Of a stretch of DNA of 64,000 bases, positions 1 to 9,493 are shown one piece after another. The DNA is from Mesorhizobium huakuii. GTDB taxonomy: Bacteria; Pseudomonadota; Alphaproteobacteria; Rhizobiales; Rhizobiaceae. Within the stretch, counting starts at the first letter, position 1, and each line of letters begins with the position of its first letter. The stretch spans positions 186,001 through 250,000 of the forward strand of contig NZ_CP050299.1 of assembly GCF_014189455.1 (NCBI RefSeq), written 5' to 3'. A model generated the notes under the pieces. It saw nothing but the letters and a program-made list of their open reading frames with translations. It had not been told where the DNA came from and made no database searches. The position numbers and the translations under genes were made by a program.

Positions 1-297
1 CGCGAGCAGCGGGCGGAGGTCGTCCAACGCGGCGATCTCCTCCAGGTCGCAGATCAGCGCGTGGGTGACTACCATGCCTGACCGTCCAACCGACGGATCG
101 CTGAACGTTCGAGCGACAACGTACCAGTCGCGCACGGCGAACCCCGACGTGACGGGCGACCAGTCGGCGCCTTGGGGCTCCGTGTCCGGCAGGTCGAGGC
201 GCTGCGCCAGCTCGCCCGCGAGCTTGCGGTCGCCGCTCGCGTACCTGAGGGCGTGCCCAAGTTTGACAGTGCCGTAGATCGCCTGGTCGACGCGCAT
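1..297 (-). CDS. GAP1-N1 domain protein (GTPase-associated protein 1), N-terminal part only
   Basis: The gene runs off the left edge of the window, so only the first 99 codons are visible. The start is the ATG at 297, 18 bases after the stop of the GTPase gene at 316, with a GGAGG-type ribosome site touching it. The protein begins MRVDQAIYGTVKLGHALRYA and continues with a TSGF motif, an ARTFSD motif and a THALIC segment. This is the pattern I know for the GAP1-N1 domain, which accompanies DO-GTPase genes in predicted bacterial conflict operons. It is the last visible gene of the operon. The biochemical role of GAP1 is not established; a GTPase-partner role is inferred from gene neighbourhood. 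The remaining middle and C-terminal domains would lie outside the window. Confidence 0.75.
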   Translation of the reverse strand, partial: MRVDQAIYGTVKLGHALRYASGDRKLAGELAQRLDLPDTEPQGADWSPVTSGFAVRDWYVVARTFSDPSVGRSGMVVTHALICDLEEIAALDDLRPLLA

Positions 298-315
298 CCT
301 CCGCTTCCCGTCCGC

Positions 316-1146
316 TCAGTCGCCGGCGTCGAGCAGGTGGTAGATCGGCAAGGCAAGGTCGCCGCTCTTCGTGCCGTTCGCCTCGACGACGTAGCCGAAG
401 TGCTCGGGACCCTTACTGGCGTATTCCATGTCGCGAGTCGTGGGGCTGAGCGGGCGTTCGAGCGCGGAGAGGCCCATGATCAGCGGCTGCCGCCAGTTCG
501 ACCGCACGAACGCCGAAACGAGCGGCAGTCGCGCTTCCAGAGCCTCCGACGGGGTCTGTGCGATCCCCGCCTCGTCCCAGCAGGTCAGGAGCACGCCGAG
601 GCGCGGAAGGCGGTGCAACCTGGACGTGGACCGATGGGAGAAGATGAGCATTTGGAGCAGCTCCACCAGCCTGGCCTGGTCGGAGGGATGCACCTCCCTG
701 TTCTCGACCGAGACGCCCTTCAGACCGGCCAGTGGCTTGGAGAACATGTCGTCGCCGACGCTCGTCTGCTGGGGCCGGATGAGCAGCAGCCACGCGTCGG
801 CCTCGTCGACGCGCTTTTGCCAAGTGTCGGGGAGTCGCCGGTTCTCGATCACGGACTTGATCTGCTCGCCGCCATATTCAGGCCAGACCAGGTCGGCCTC
901 GCGGCCGTTGGCATCGACCACCGGCCAGACGCTGTCGACGTTGACGGACCGTGCGGTGTGACCCGCGGCCCGTCCCTCGTCGAGGCTCTCGAGCGCGGCC
1001 TCGAAGGCCTCAAGGTTGGTGGCCGCGCCGTTCATGCGCAGCGCTCCCGGGATCCGCATGAGGCGGCGGAGCAGCTGTGCCCCGTAGTGCGTCTTACCGA
1101 CGCCGCTCTCGCCGACGAGGAGGATCGAGTTGGACGTCTGGCTCAC
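316..1146 (-). CDS. DO-GTPase1-like P-loop GTPase of a GAP1/GASH conflict operon
   Basis: A 276-residue P-loop NTPase. The chosen GTG start at 1146 overlaps the stop of the upstream GTPase gene as GTGA, a translational-coupling arrangement; the longer open frame back to 1239 would overlap that gene by about 100 bases and is unlikely. The Walker A motif VGESGVGKTHYG lies near residues 10-21. A later TCWDE segment could serve as the base-recognition motif. Size and operon position fit the DO-GTPase1 family, which occurs with DO-GTPase2, GAP1 and GASH in GTPase-based conflict systems predicted by comparative genomics. No membrane segment or signal peptide is evident, so a cytoplasmic protein is expected. 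Assignment to family 1 rather than 2 rests on my recall of the family signatures. Confidence 0.75.
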   Translation of the reverse strand: MSQTSNSILLVGESGVGKTHYGAQLLRRLMRIPGALRMNGAATNLEAFEAALESLDEGRAAGHTARSVNVDSVWPVVDANGREADLVWPEYGGEQIKSVIENRRLPDTWQKRVDEADAWLLLIRPQQTSVGDDMFSKPLAGLKGVSVENREVHPSDQARLVELLQMLIFSHRSTSRLHRLPRLGVLLTCWDEAGIAQTPSEALEARLPLVSAFVRSNWRQPLIMGLSALERPLSPTTRDMEYASKGPEHFGYVVEANGTKSGDLALPIYHLLDAGD

Positions 1147-2111
1147 GGCTTGTTGTTCCCGTAGATGAACAGGGGGTCGTCGGATGTTGATGCCGGCGGC
1201 GGCAGCCGGACGCCGGGCCGTCTGACGCCAATCGCCCACTGGAGAAGCTCGACCAGCCCAGCGCCCTTGTTCAGCAGCGGATCGCCGTCGGGCGCCCCGA
1301 CCACGCTGACCGAGTGCTCGACCGTGTCGGACATCGCGTCGGTGACGGCACCGCGGACGGCCTCCTCCATCTCCGGAGGAATGTCGACGTCGGACTTGGT
1401 CCAGACGAGAGCGACGGGGCGGCCGCCCCGTTCCGCGCCCAGGCGCTTCGCGATGCGCTGCAGCGAGCCGCGCGCCGTGCCCATCAATTCGCCGGCGAGC
1501 GCATCGCGGTCGGCCACGATCATGAAGGCGTCGGCGTTATCCGACACCCAGCGCGCGCCTGCCCCCTCGTCAGAATCCCTGTTGATAGCCCATCGCTGGA
1601 ACCATTCGCCGGGCGCGTCGGTGAAGAGGTAGTCGACCGGCCGGTCGCCGTTCTCGTCGCGAAAGGTCAGGTGCAGGAGCCCCGGCGCCCTTCCGCCGCG
1701 ACTGGTCGTGTGGGCGGGGAAGCCCGGCGGCTGGCCCGGCGCCCACCGCATCGAACCCGCGACCGCCTCCCACCCGGAGAGCGTGTAGGATCCGGCGAAT
1801 AGCTGGCCCTTGGTGCCGGCCAGGCCTCGACCGAGCAGTAGGTACCATGCCGCGAGCAGGGTCGTCTTGCCAGCGTTCTGCGGCCCCACGACGCCGATGA
1901 CGATGGGCTTGCCGCGCCCCGACACGAATCCTAGGTCCGCGAAGCCCAACGCGCTGCCGGACCACGGCATCAGCATCTCGCCCGAGAGTTCCTCGTCGGC
2001 TGTGTCGGTTACCTTGGCCCCATGCCAGATCGGGCACTTCGACAGGTCCGTGTGGCCGAGGTCGCAGCCGGTGCCGGGGACGAAGCACGTCGCCTGCGCG
2101 CACTTCTCCAC
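1143..2111 (-). CDS. DO-GTPase2-like TRAFAC-class GTPase
   Basis: A 322-residue GTPase. The GTG start at 2111 lies three bases after the stop of the GASH gene, with an AAGAAGGG ribosome site inside that gene's end. The N-terminus carries a cysteine-rich strip (MEKCAQATC, GCDLGH, KCPIW) that I recognise as typical of DO-GTPase2 proteins and that may bind a metal. Walker A is VGPQNAGKTTLL near residues 75-86, the G3-like motif is FTDAPGEW and the G4 motif is WTKSD. All GTP-binding motifs look intact, so this is probably a working GTPase. It forms one minus-strand operon with GASH upstream and DO-GTPase1 and GAP1 downstream. The predicted role is a regulatory switch in a conflict system; this is inferred from families, not shown experimentally here. 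Confidence 0.8.
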   Translation of the reverse strand: MEKCAQATCFVPGTGCDLGHTDLSKCPIWHGAKVTDTADEELSGEMLMPWSGSALGFADLGFVSGRGKPIVIGVVGPQNAGKTTLLAAWYLLLGRGLAGTKGQLFAGSYTLSGWEAVAGSMRWAPGQPPGFPAHTTSRGGRAPGLLHLTFRDENGDRPVDYLFTDAPGEWFQRWAINRDSDEGAGARWVSDNADAFMIVADRDALAGELMGTARGSLQRIAKRLGAERGGRPVALVWTKSDVDIPPEMEEAVRGAVTDAMSDTVEHSVSVVGAPDGDPLLNKGAGLVELLQWAIGVRRPGVRLPPPASTSDDPLFIYGNNKP

Positions 2112-3385
2112 GGGTCAGCCCTTCTTCGCGGAGCGACGCTTGGCAGGCGAGGCGTCTGTCGCCGCCTTCGAGGCCTGGAGCTCTCGGAAGAGCCATCCTG
2201 CCCACGCCACCGCGTCGAGCTCGGAATTGGCCGGGACGCCGGTGAGCCGCTGAAAGTCGTCCGCGTTCCGTGCGCCGGTGTGCGCAGGGTGGCCGATCAG
2301 GGCGAGCAGTGGCCCGCGCCCGTCCGGCGCCGCCGCGAGGTTGCCGGCGGCGGCTCGGAGCGAGGCGAGTCCGTCGTGGTCCTGGGCCTCAGCGACGAGG
2401 TCCCCCACGGGCCGCTTGCCGCCACCCGCTGTACCGTTCAGGCGGAGGACCGCCTCGCCCAGGAACGCCGACACGCTCGCGGGCGAGAACAGCGGGACCG
2501 TTTCGAACAGGTCGAGCGCCATGAGTGCGGCGGCGACTGAGGGCGGGAGTTCACGGTAGCTCTTACGGGCCGAGGGCGAGTACAGCGCCTCGCGCCACCA
2601 GAGAAGATTGGTGCGGCGCTGGAGCCCGGCGGTGGCGGCGCTGATCGACTTTAGCGTGTCGTCAACGTAGCCGGAAACCGCTGTGGCCAACTTGCTGAAA
2701 GGCTCGGCCAAGTCCGGCTGGCTGACTTCGATCTCGGACATGGCGGCGTTGATCGCGGCGGCGATCGCCGTCCCGGACCGCTTCCCGAATTCGTAGACCC
2801 ACTGCTGTTGCTGTTGCGGCCAGTGCGGATTGCCACCTGTCGCGACGCCACCTTGCTGAGGGTGGTGAGACGATGGGCCAGCGGCCGCGGTCATGCCGTT
2901 CTGCAGGTCGGTCTGGGACGCCTCGCCGATCTTGACATCTGGTACGGTGAGGGTCGGTACCTGGTACTTCATCGGCTGGACCGAGATGGTCTCCGGCGTC
3001 GCCCACTCTTCTTCCGCGCGGGCGTCGACGCGGCGCTCGACCTGCTCGACGATGCCGATCCAGATGTCGCGCTCGTTATCGACGGGCAGGAGCGGGAGCG
3101 CGTTGCGCGCCGACGCGATGAAGCACACGCCGACGCGGTCGTCCTCTGCGGCGGCATTGACCAGCGCGTCGAGCAGAATGGCGCGGATCACCGCGATCGG
3201 CGTCGCCGCGAAAGTGTTGCGGTAGGTTGTCCACCTGTTCTGGAGCGCCGCCAGCGCCTCTTGGACCACGGGATCGTCCTCGGGCGCGTTGGGGTCGAAC
3301 GCGATGAGGGAGTAGCTCAGCGCTTTAGACGGGTTCTTTTTCAGCGCGTCGCCGAGGTCCTTTGCGGCCTGCGAGAGCTTCTCTA

Positions 3386-4436
3386 GAGCAGATTCGACTT
3401 ACTCCGGGTCATACCCGGCTGCCTCGAAGTAGTTTCGGCATTCGGCCGGTTTGAAGGCGTCGAGGCAGTCGGCGATGACGGACCAGAGTTGATCGATGGA
3501 GCGGGCGGCTGCTTTTCTGAGTAGGGCTTTGAGCTTCGAGAACGCCATCTCGATGGGATTGAAGTCGGGCGAATATGGCGGCAGCAACAGAAGCCGTGCG
3601 CCGGTCCTTTGGATGGCCTCGCGAACGCCGGTGATCTTGTGAGCCGGCAGGTTGTCCATGACGACGATGTCGCCGGGAGAAAGTTCAGGCGCGAGCACCT
3701 GTTCGGCATAGGCCAGGAAGGCGGCGCCGTTCATCGGCCCGTCGAGCAGCATCGGTGCGGTCAGGCCGTTCAGCCGCAGTCCAGCGGTGAAGGTCGTGGT
3801 CTTCCAATGACCATGAGGAACCGGCGCACGGCAGCGTTCGCCACATTTGGCCCGCCCGCGCAGCCGCGCCATCTTGGTGGAGGCCGCAGTCTCATCAATG
3901 AAGATCAGCTTCTCGGGGTCGAGATCGAGCTGGCCGTCGAACCAGGCGCAACGGCGCGCCTTGACGTCGGGGCGCTGTTGTTCGCTGGCATGCGCCGTCT
4001 TTTTTTAAACGTGACGCAGCGCCTGTCGAGAAACATCCAGATCGTCGAAGGAACCACGCGCACGCCATGCCCGGCCGCCAGCCTCTCGGCAATCTCCGCC
4101 AGAGTGATGTCGGGCGTCTCCTCGATCAGGCCGAGGATGAAGGCTTCGTGAGGATCAAGCTTCGAGCGCGACGGTTGGCCCTGCTTGCGTGCCGCCATCT
4201 CACCCGTCTCGCGATAGCGGCGATACCAGTTCCCCGCCGTAGCAATCCCGATCCGGAACCGGCGTGCTGCCTCCCGCGTCGAAACACCCTCCGATATAGC
4301 CAAAATCACCCGACCGCGAAGGTCCGCACTCAAGCTGCGTGTCATCGTCATCTCCCTGCAAATCACAGGGAAAATGAAACAGACTTCCGCCACCGCGTGA
4401 ATCCCAAATGTGACTCGGCGTTCACGGAAAATGCTC
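3386..4436 (-). mobile_element. IS630-family insertion sequence
   Basis: The element is 1,051 bp and is bounded by a TA dinucleotide on each side (3384-3385 and 4437-4438), the target duplication typical of IS630/Tc1-type elements. Both ends begin with GAGCA when read inward, followed by imperfect repeats. It contains one transposase gene in two overlapping frames. Removing it with one TA restores the reading frame of the GASH gene, which fixes the boundaries to the base. Confidence 0.92.
3399..4345 (-). CDS. IS630-family transposase, made by -1 frameshifting
   Basis: The transposase is encoded in two frames joined at a run of seven A near 4007. The first frame (from the ATG at 4345, with GGGAG six bases before it) encodes the helix-turn-helix domains that bind the ends. 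The second frame encodes the DDE catalytic domain: Asp in FIDETAAS, Asp in VVMDNLPAH and Glu in [12 protein letters not shown]. At the TTTAAAAAAAG sequence a -1 slip gives one continuous protein ending in AAGYDPE. Such programmed slippage is usual for this family, so the gene is probably functional rather than broken. Confidence 0.88.
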
Positions 4437-4691
4437 TAGCTTGGTGTCGTCCCCGCCGACGTCGATCAGCCCCTTGTTCAGGAACCCTTGAAGTGTGGCG
4501 TTGTCCACGCACTCATCCCCCTGTACCGATCTCACTTTGTTTTAGCGGACCGAGCGACCATGCCAATACGAAAAATATCTTCTATTTCCAAACTAAAAAG
4601 AGGAGGATCGATTCGTTCCGGGTCGCTTATTCGGACTAACGTCGTGTAGCATGCTGCCAGCGTGGGGTGGATTGAAAGTACATGTAAAAGT

Positions 4692-7664
4692 TCACAGGGG
4701 CAGGTCGAAGGGCAATTGTTTCGGCACGAGTGGCGCAGGCCGGTCGTCCATGTCGAGTTCGTACTTTCCAAATCGGCGAATGTGCCGACGGGTGTAGGGA
4801 CTGAGGGCAGCAGCAAGCTTCGGAGTGACGTGCAGGCCGTCATTGGCCATGGAAGCAAGAGCCTCGGTCAAGTCGGCGACATTTGAAAGCATGATAGCGT
4901 TCGCGACCAGGCTGGCATATTTGACCTGCTTTTCCTGCTCGACCGGATCCCCGCTCTTGATGATTGGACCGCCGAATGTGATCCAGTCGAGGAAATCATT
5001 GAAGGATTCGATTTTCGTGGTTTCGGCGCGGATGGTGCACCGGATCTCGGGATTGGCGATATAACGCAGCAGGAACAGCGTACGCTCGACCCGACCGAGT
5101 TCGCGGAAGGCTTGGTATAGCCGACTTTTCCGGTTGTGCGATCCGAGTTTGCGCAGCAACATGGAGGGTAGGACCAAGCCGGCCTGAATGGAGAGGACGA
5201 CCTGCATCATGTCCTGCCAATGCGTCGAGATCAAGCTCCAGTCGATTTCGCGGGTGAAGAGCCTGTCAATATGCTGGTAGCGCACCGATTTGTCGGGCCG
5301 ATAGAAGGTGGCGTCACCCCAATTGCGCATACGCGGCATCAGCATGATGCCGAGAAAGCGGGAAAGACCAAAGACAGGCTCGCTTTGACCCTGGGTGTCG
5401 GCATGGAGGATGTCCGGCTGGATTGTCGATCGGTTCTTCATGAGGCCGTCCAGGATATGGACCGCTTCCCAGACGCCGCAGGGGATGAAGGTGGTGAACA
5501 ACGCGATATAGTTGTCAGCGATGTGATGATAGGCGATGCCACCATAGGCACCGTAACGGATATGCTGAGCACCCAGGAGGTTGTTTTCGCGAAGCGGGAC
5601 GTGCGTGCCATCGGCGATCGCCGCCCGGCCGGCGCCCCAGATTTTCGGCAAGGGGAAGCGATTGTAGGCGTCGATCAGGTCCGTCATTGCGGCTTCGAGC
5701 TTGGACGTATTGATATGCTGGGCATTGAGGCGACGCAACGTATCGGCGCTGGCGATAGCTGGAGCATGGCGGGCGGCCTGGACGGGGCCGAGATTGCAAC
5801 CATAGCCAAAAGTCGTGAAGACATAGCGCTGCTCGGCTCTTGTGAGCTTCGGATCGGCTCCGGAAGGCGGGCCGAAGTGGCGCGTGAAGTTGGTCCAGAA
5901 AGTCCCGTCCCTGAGAATATCGAGCAGGTGGCGTTCGCGCATGCGAGCATGGACTTCCATCTCGAAGCCCTGCAATCCCTCGGGCAGCGACTTGGCCCTG
6001 AGCTGTTTGAGGTGCGGCACGCCGTCAGCGTCAATGGTCAGTTCCGCGTTGGAGGGGAAGTCCGCATCGACCGCCACTGCTGTCGCCGTCAGTTCTCGCC
6101 GCAATTGATCGACAAGGTGTTCACCGCTCCCGGGAAGGCCAAGCGCATCGCAATATTCTGCCAGCCGCGCTTCGCAATCCGGCCAAGGCAGGAGCTGAGT
6201 CCTGTAATCATCGAAGGTTTCGGCGCCGACAACGAACAGATCCGTTGCTTGCAGCGCGTCCGCCAGATGGATGAAGACGCAGACTTCGAGCGCGCGACGA
6301 TCGACCACTGTACTGCCACCACGGCGCTTCGCCACGAAGCTTTGCCATCGCTGCGAGGCAAAGCTCAGCTCAAGCGGTCCAGCCAATTCGTCACGGCGGG
6401 CGTGACGATGTTCGATCACGATCGACAATGCGTCAAGCAGGCTGCGATCCTGTGTCGCCGAGCGAATCTCCATCAAGTCCAGCAGCTGGAACAAGAGGCT
6501 GCGGGTTTTGGCGTGGATTGGCCACAGCAGCGGCAGATCGTTGTTGCGATGCCAGGCGCTGACCGTTTCACATTGCTGCGACAACGCCTCGACGCCGCCC
6601 TGCTCGGCCAAAAGAGCGCGGATGCGACGTCCAGTATCGGTGTCGCTCTCGCCTTCCTTAGCCGTTTCCAGCACCTGTCCCTGAACAGCGATCAGTTTCT
6701 CCTCGACGTCACGGTGCTGCTCCTGGAACGCTTTGAGCTTTTCCTTGGCGGCGGCCTGCGTCTTTCGGACACGGCGCAACAACATCTCGATCAGTTCGTC
6801 ACGGCATTGCGCGTGGACCTGTCGCAGAAGGCTCAGGACCAGAAGGTAGCGCCGTCCTGGCCGGGCAATGGCAAGAAGTTCGCTCACCTCCAAAGCCCGG
6901 GCCTCGGCGGCGAATTGCCGGAGCTTGGTGTGGGTTATGTCTGCCAGAGGCGGATCAGGATCAATCAAATTGTTCAGCCAGTGGAGGCGCTCGATCCACA
7001 GCCTGATTGTCTCTGGGCGCGCTGGCCCAGGCGTCTGTTTCAACCGGTTGAAAGGGGTTGTCGCGGCTCCCGGCGGGACCGTCAGCAATCCATCCAGAGC
7101 CGCGACAACATCTGCGGTCAGCCGAACTGCAACCTGGTCGTACATGCGCGTGTGGACCTGGGTTCGCAAGTGGTTGACCAGCCGGTCCAGTGTGCTGAAG
7201 GCCGGCAAATCAATCGAAGCCTTCCCCAGAGCTTCAATGCCTCGATTGATCAGGCCCGCCGGATCGCTCATCGTTTCGGCTGCCGCAAGCACGGTGACCG
7301 ATACCAACTGCTCGGCAGTTTCGGAATAAGCCGCCACGCCGAGATGAATGCGTACCGCCGTCCGATAGCGGTGGAGCGTCGTCTTTTGACGGGTCTCGTC
7401 GAGCAACGGGGGCACGGCGTCCAGATCAAGTTGCGCCGCCAGATAAGCGAGCGTACCGACGTGAACGTCGCTCACCGATGGAAAGTAGCCAAGGTCCTGC
7501 CGGCCCTTCAGCACCGTCGCCAGTGTCAGGCGACCGGTATCGGTGAGCGCCTTATCACGAACGAAGAAGAGATCGGCTTCATTCAGGAGGTAGCGGACGT
7601 TCAGTTCCTCAGCCGTCAGAGGGTCGCCAGGACGCGGGTAAGCGGTGCGGTCAATCGAGGTCAT
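4692..7664 (-). CDS. tnpA: Tn3-family transposase TnpA
   Basis: A full-length Tn3 transposase of 990 residues, which matches the usual 960-1,010. The C-terminal catalytic region contains an ADGTHVPL motif (first Asp), an HADTQG motif (second Asp) and a KIESFNDFLDW motif (Glu), spaced as in this family. The start at the ATG 7664 gives a normal N-terminus (MTSIDRTAYPRPG). No frameshift or stop is seen, so it may be active. It is transcribed away from the resolvase; the intergenic region that would hold the res site and both promoters has been interrupted by IS66 copy 1. Confidence 0.95.
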   Translation of the reverse strand: MTSIDRTAYPRPGDPLTAEELNVRYLLNEADLFFVRDKALTDTGRLTLATVLKGRQDLGYFPSVSDVHVGTLAYLAAQLDLDAVPPLLDETRQKTTLHRYRTAVRIHLGVAAYSETAEQLVSVTVLAAAETMSDPAGLINRGIEALGKASIDLPAFSTLDRLVNHLRTQVHTRMYDQVAVRLTADVVAALDGLLTVPPGAATTPFNRLKQTPGPARPETIRLWIERLHWLNNLIDPDPPLADITHTKLRQFAAEARALEVSELLAIARPGRRYLLVLSLLRQVHAQCRDELIEMLLRRVRKTQAAAKEKLKAFQEQHRDVEEKLIAVQGQVLETAKEGESDTDTGRRIRALLAEQGGVEALSQQCETVSAWHRNNDLPLLWPIHAKTRSLLFQLLDLMEIRSATQDRSLLDALSIVIEHRHARRDELAGPLELSFASQRWQSFVAKRRGGSTVVDRRALEVCVFIHLADALQATDLFVVGAETFDDYRTQLLPWPDCEARLAEYCDALGLPGSGEHLVDQLRRELTATAVAVDADFPSNAELTIDADGVPHLKQLRAKSLPEGLQGFEMEVHARMRERHLLDILRDGTFWTNFTRHFGPPSGADPKLTRAEQRYVFTTFGYGCNLGPVQAARHAPAIASADTLRRLNAQHINTSKLEAAMTDLIDAYNRFPLPKIWGAGRAAIADGTHVPLRENNLLGAQHIRYGAYGGIAYHHIADNYIALFTTFIPCGVWEAVHILDGLMKNRSTIQPDILHADTQGQSEPVFGLSRFLGIMLMPRMRNWGDATFYRPDKSVRYQHIDRLFTREIDWSLISTHWQDMMQVVLSIQAGLVLPSMLLRKLGSHNRKSRLYQAFRELGRVERTLFLLRYIANPEIRCTIRAETTKIESFNDFLDWITFGGPIIKSGDPVEQEKQVKYASLVANAIMLSNVADLTEALASMANDGLHVTPKLAAALSPYTRRHIRRFGKYELDMDDRPAPLVPKQLPFDLPL

Positions 7665-7738
7665 GAGATGTCCAGAAAAGGGTCCGCCGAAGGGGCGACG
7701 GAAAGTGTATGAATTGAAGGCGTTAGGACATAGCGATT

Positions 7739-9461
7739 GTAACCGGGGCAGATTACCGGGCAGTCAGGCTTGAGCGGCTTGCCTAACGAGATCCGGGAGC
7801 GGCGGAATCGACTCTTGTGTTGGTATGCCGAGGCGGTCGCCGAGATAGCGGAAGAATGAGACGTCGAGCTTGATGCAGGTCTTCATCAGGCCGAGCAGGA
7901 CGTCGCGGGCGTTCTTGCCTGCCTCGCTGACGGTTCCGCCGGAGATCTTGCGCTTGGTGACGAAGGTGCGGATGTCGTTTTCCGAACCATTGGTGTGGAG
8001 CGGGATCTCGGGACGATCGAGAACGCGCAGGAGTTCATGCTTGCGGCGATGCAGCCTGGCAAGAAGCCGGTCGAGCATGACGTAGCCGGTTCGTCGTTTG
8101 AACAGGCGCTCGAAGCGGGCGCGCAGGGCCGCCGCGTGGCGCGGACAAGGAGCACGCTGGTAGCTCTTGAGGTCGCGATAGAACCACCAGATCAACTGGC
8201 GCATGATGTCGACGGCCTGACGTTGATCCGGGGTCACGGGTATCAATTTGTGGACGAGCCGCTCGGCGTGGACCCAGCACAGAGCATGGTCGCCGATGCG
8301 GAACTGGCCGGCATCATCGGACACGACCACGGTATCGCCAAGAAAGCCGTGGTGGCGGATCGCTCCCCACATCGCCCCTTCGGTGGCGATCCTGACTGGG
8401 TTGGGCTCAACCGCGAGCTGGTCGAGGCCGAGTGCGGCCAGATGCGCCTGCCATGCGGCGCTGTCGGCAAATGCCTTGTGCGGCGCAGCCGCCAGCCGCG
8501 CGATCACCGGACCGGCGAGGTTGCGGCCGCGCATATAGGCCAGGGCCTCTTCATTGATGAAGTAATCGCTGTGCCCGGCACGCAGCGTCGCCAGGAACGC
8601 CTCCCGTGACTTCGATCGCCCGGTGCGGAACGCGGTGAAGCGGCGATCGCCGATCTGGGTGGTGTAGCCGTCCTGGTGGGCGTGGCGCGCCGACGTATCA
8701 TCGACGGTGATCCAGGGCGCCGTAGCCAGCCCGGCGCGCAGCACGTCACGGTCCTCCGCCGCGAAGGCCTCCAGGCCCTCCGAAATCAGCCGCACCACCT
8801 GGCGCTTCGAAATGTCGACCCCGATCCCGGTCAACAACGCCGTCAACCGCTCCGTCGTCACCTGGCCTTGAATGTGACAGGCCAGAATGAAGCGGCGCAG
8901 GTTCGCGCCCCAGCCGCCGATGATCCCCGCCGGCAAGGGCGCCACCATCGTTTCGCCGGTCGGTGTCACCCAGCGCTCGCGGCGATAGCGCACCACCTCG
9001 GCCGACAACGCCAGATCGCGCACCAGGATCGTCTCATACCCCTTGAAGCGAGAGCCCGCAGGAGCGCTCACCGCAACCGTCACCTCGCGGCTCACGCGAC
9101 CGCCGTCGCGCTTGGCGCCGCGCCGGCGGCGCTTGCCCTTGCCAGATGTCGGCTGCGTCGCCTTCTCCATGCCCGATGGCTTGGTCGGCTTGACCGGGGG
9201 ACGCGGCGGCAGGTCCTTCAGCCGGGCGATCTCATCCTTCAGGGTCTGGTTCTCGGCGCGTAGCGCCTGGTTCTCGATCTCAAGGCTCTCGACCCGGCTT
9301 TGAAGACCGCGCACTTCGCCGATCAGCGCAGAAACCAGCCCGCGGAGTTCCGCGAGCGACAGGCCTTCAAGCGAATCAGTCGGTGGTAGCGTCACGCAAA
9401 GGGTGAATCACGAAAGCACGCGCCTGCAAACCCCCACCGCCCGGTAATCTGCCCCGGTTAC
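7739..9461 (-). mobile_element. IS66-family element, copy 1
   Basis: A 1,723-bp element with perfect terminal repeats (GTAACCGGGGCAG at one end, its complement at the other) flanked by the 9-base direct repeat ATAGCGATT. It is nearly identical to the copies at 12390-14112 and 19473-21195. It carries a single large transposase gene and none of the two small accessory genes found in classical IS66. Confidence 0.93.
7764..9395 (-). CDS. IS66-family transposase (TnpC type), copy 1
   Basis: A 543-residue transposase. Residues 20-55 form a leucine-rich coiled coil (repeated [16 protein letters not shown] pattern), followed by a basic linker ([14 protein letters not shown]) and the catalytic domain. 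Likely DDE residues are Asp in [11 protein letters not shown], Asp in [10 protein letters not shown] and Glu in [10 protein letters not shown]. The product is identical to that of copy 3 and differs from copy 2 at two positions. It runs in the same direction as the neighbouring Tn3 transposase, but the two do not form an operon. Confidence 0.93.
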   Translation of the reverse strand: MTLPPTDSLEGLSLAELRGLVSALIGEVRGLQSRVESLEIENQALRAENQTLKDEIARLKDLPPRPPVKPTKPSGMEKATQPTSGKGKRRRRGAKRDGGRVSREVTVAVSAPAGSRFKGYETILVRDLALSAEVVRYRRERWVTPTGETMVAPLPAGIIGGWGANLRRFILACHIQGQVTTERLTALLTGIGVDISKRQVVRLISEGLEAFAAEDRDVLRAGLATAPWITVDDTSARHAHQDGYTTQIGDRRFTAFRTGRSKSREAFLATLRAGHSDYFINEEALAYMRGRNLAGPVIARLAAAPHKAFADSAAWQAHLAALGLDQLAVEPNPVRIATEGAMWGAIRHHGFLGDTVVVSDDAGQFRIGDHALCWVHAERLVHKLIPVTPDQRQAVDIMRQLIWWFYRDLKSYQRAPCPRHAAALRARFERLFKRRTGYVMLDRLLARLHRRKHELLRVLDRPEIPLHTNGSENDIRTFVTKRKISGGTVSEAGKNARDVLLGLMKTCIKLDVSFFRYLGDRLGIPTQESIPPLPDLVRQAAQA

Positions 9462-9493
9462 ATAGCGATTCGCCGTCCGGAAAGGAAGACATT

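Larger units (their letters stand above)
2115..4508 (-). pseudogene. GASH-domain gene (GTPase-associated system helical protein) split by IS630
   Basis: The first gene of the GTPase operon is broken by the IS630 element at 3386-4436. The 5' piece is 4508-4439, starting at a GTG and reading DNATLQGFLNKGLIDVG. The 3' piece is 3385-2115. If the element and one copy of the duplicated TA target are removed, the two pieces join in frame (TKLE to KLSQAA) and give an uninterrupted protein of about 446 residues. The protein is largely helical and contains a Gln/Gly-rich linker before its C-terminal half. Helical proteins of this kind in DO-GTPase/GAP1 operons are called GASH. As it stands the gene cannot make a full product, and the insertion may also be polar on the downstream GTPases. 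Transposon 1 begins about 155 bases upstream, so any earlier operon genes are gone. Confidence 0.75.

Noticed and set aside
172..1164. Long plus-strand open frame (330 codons) opposite the DO-GTPase1 gene
   Set aside because: It is a mirror frame in GC-rich DNA; the minus strand carries clear GTPase motifs and operon overlaps.
5220..7712. 830-codon plus-strand open frame opposite the Tn3 transposase
   Set aside because: Shadow of the transposase; no domain and Arg/Gln-rich composition typical of antisense frames.
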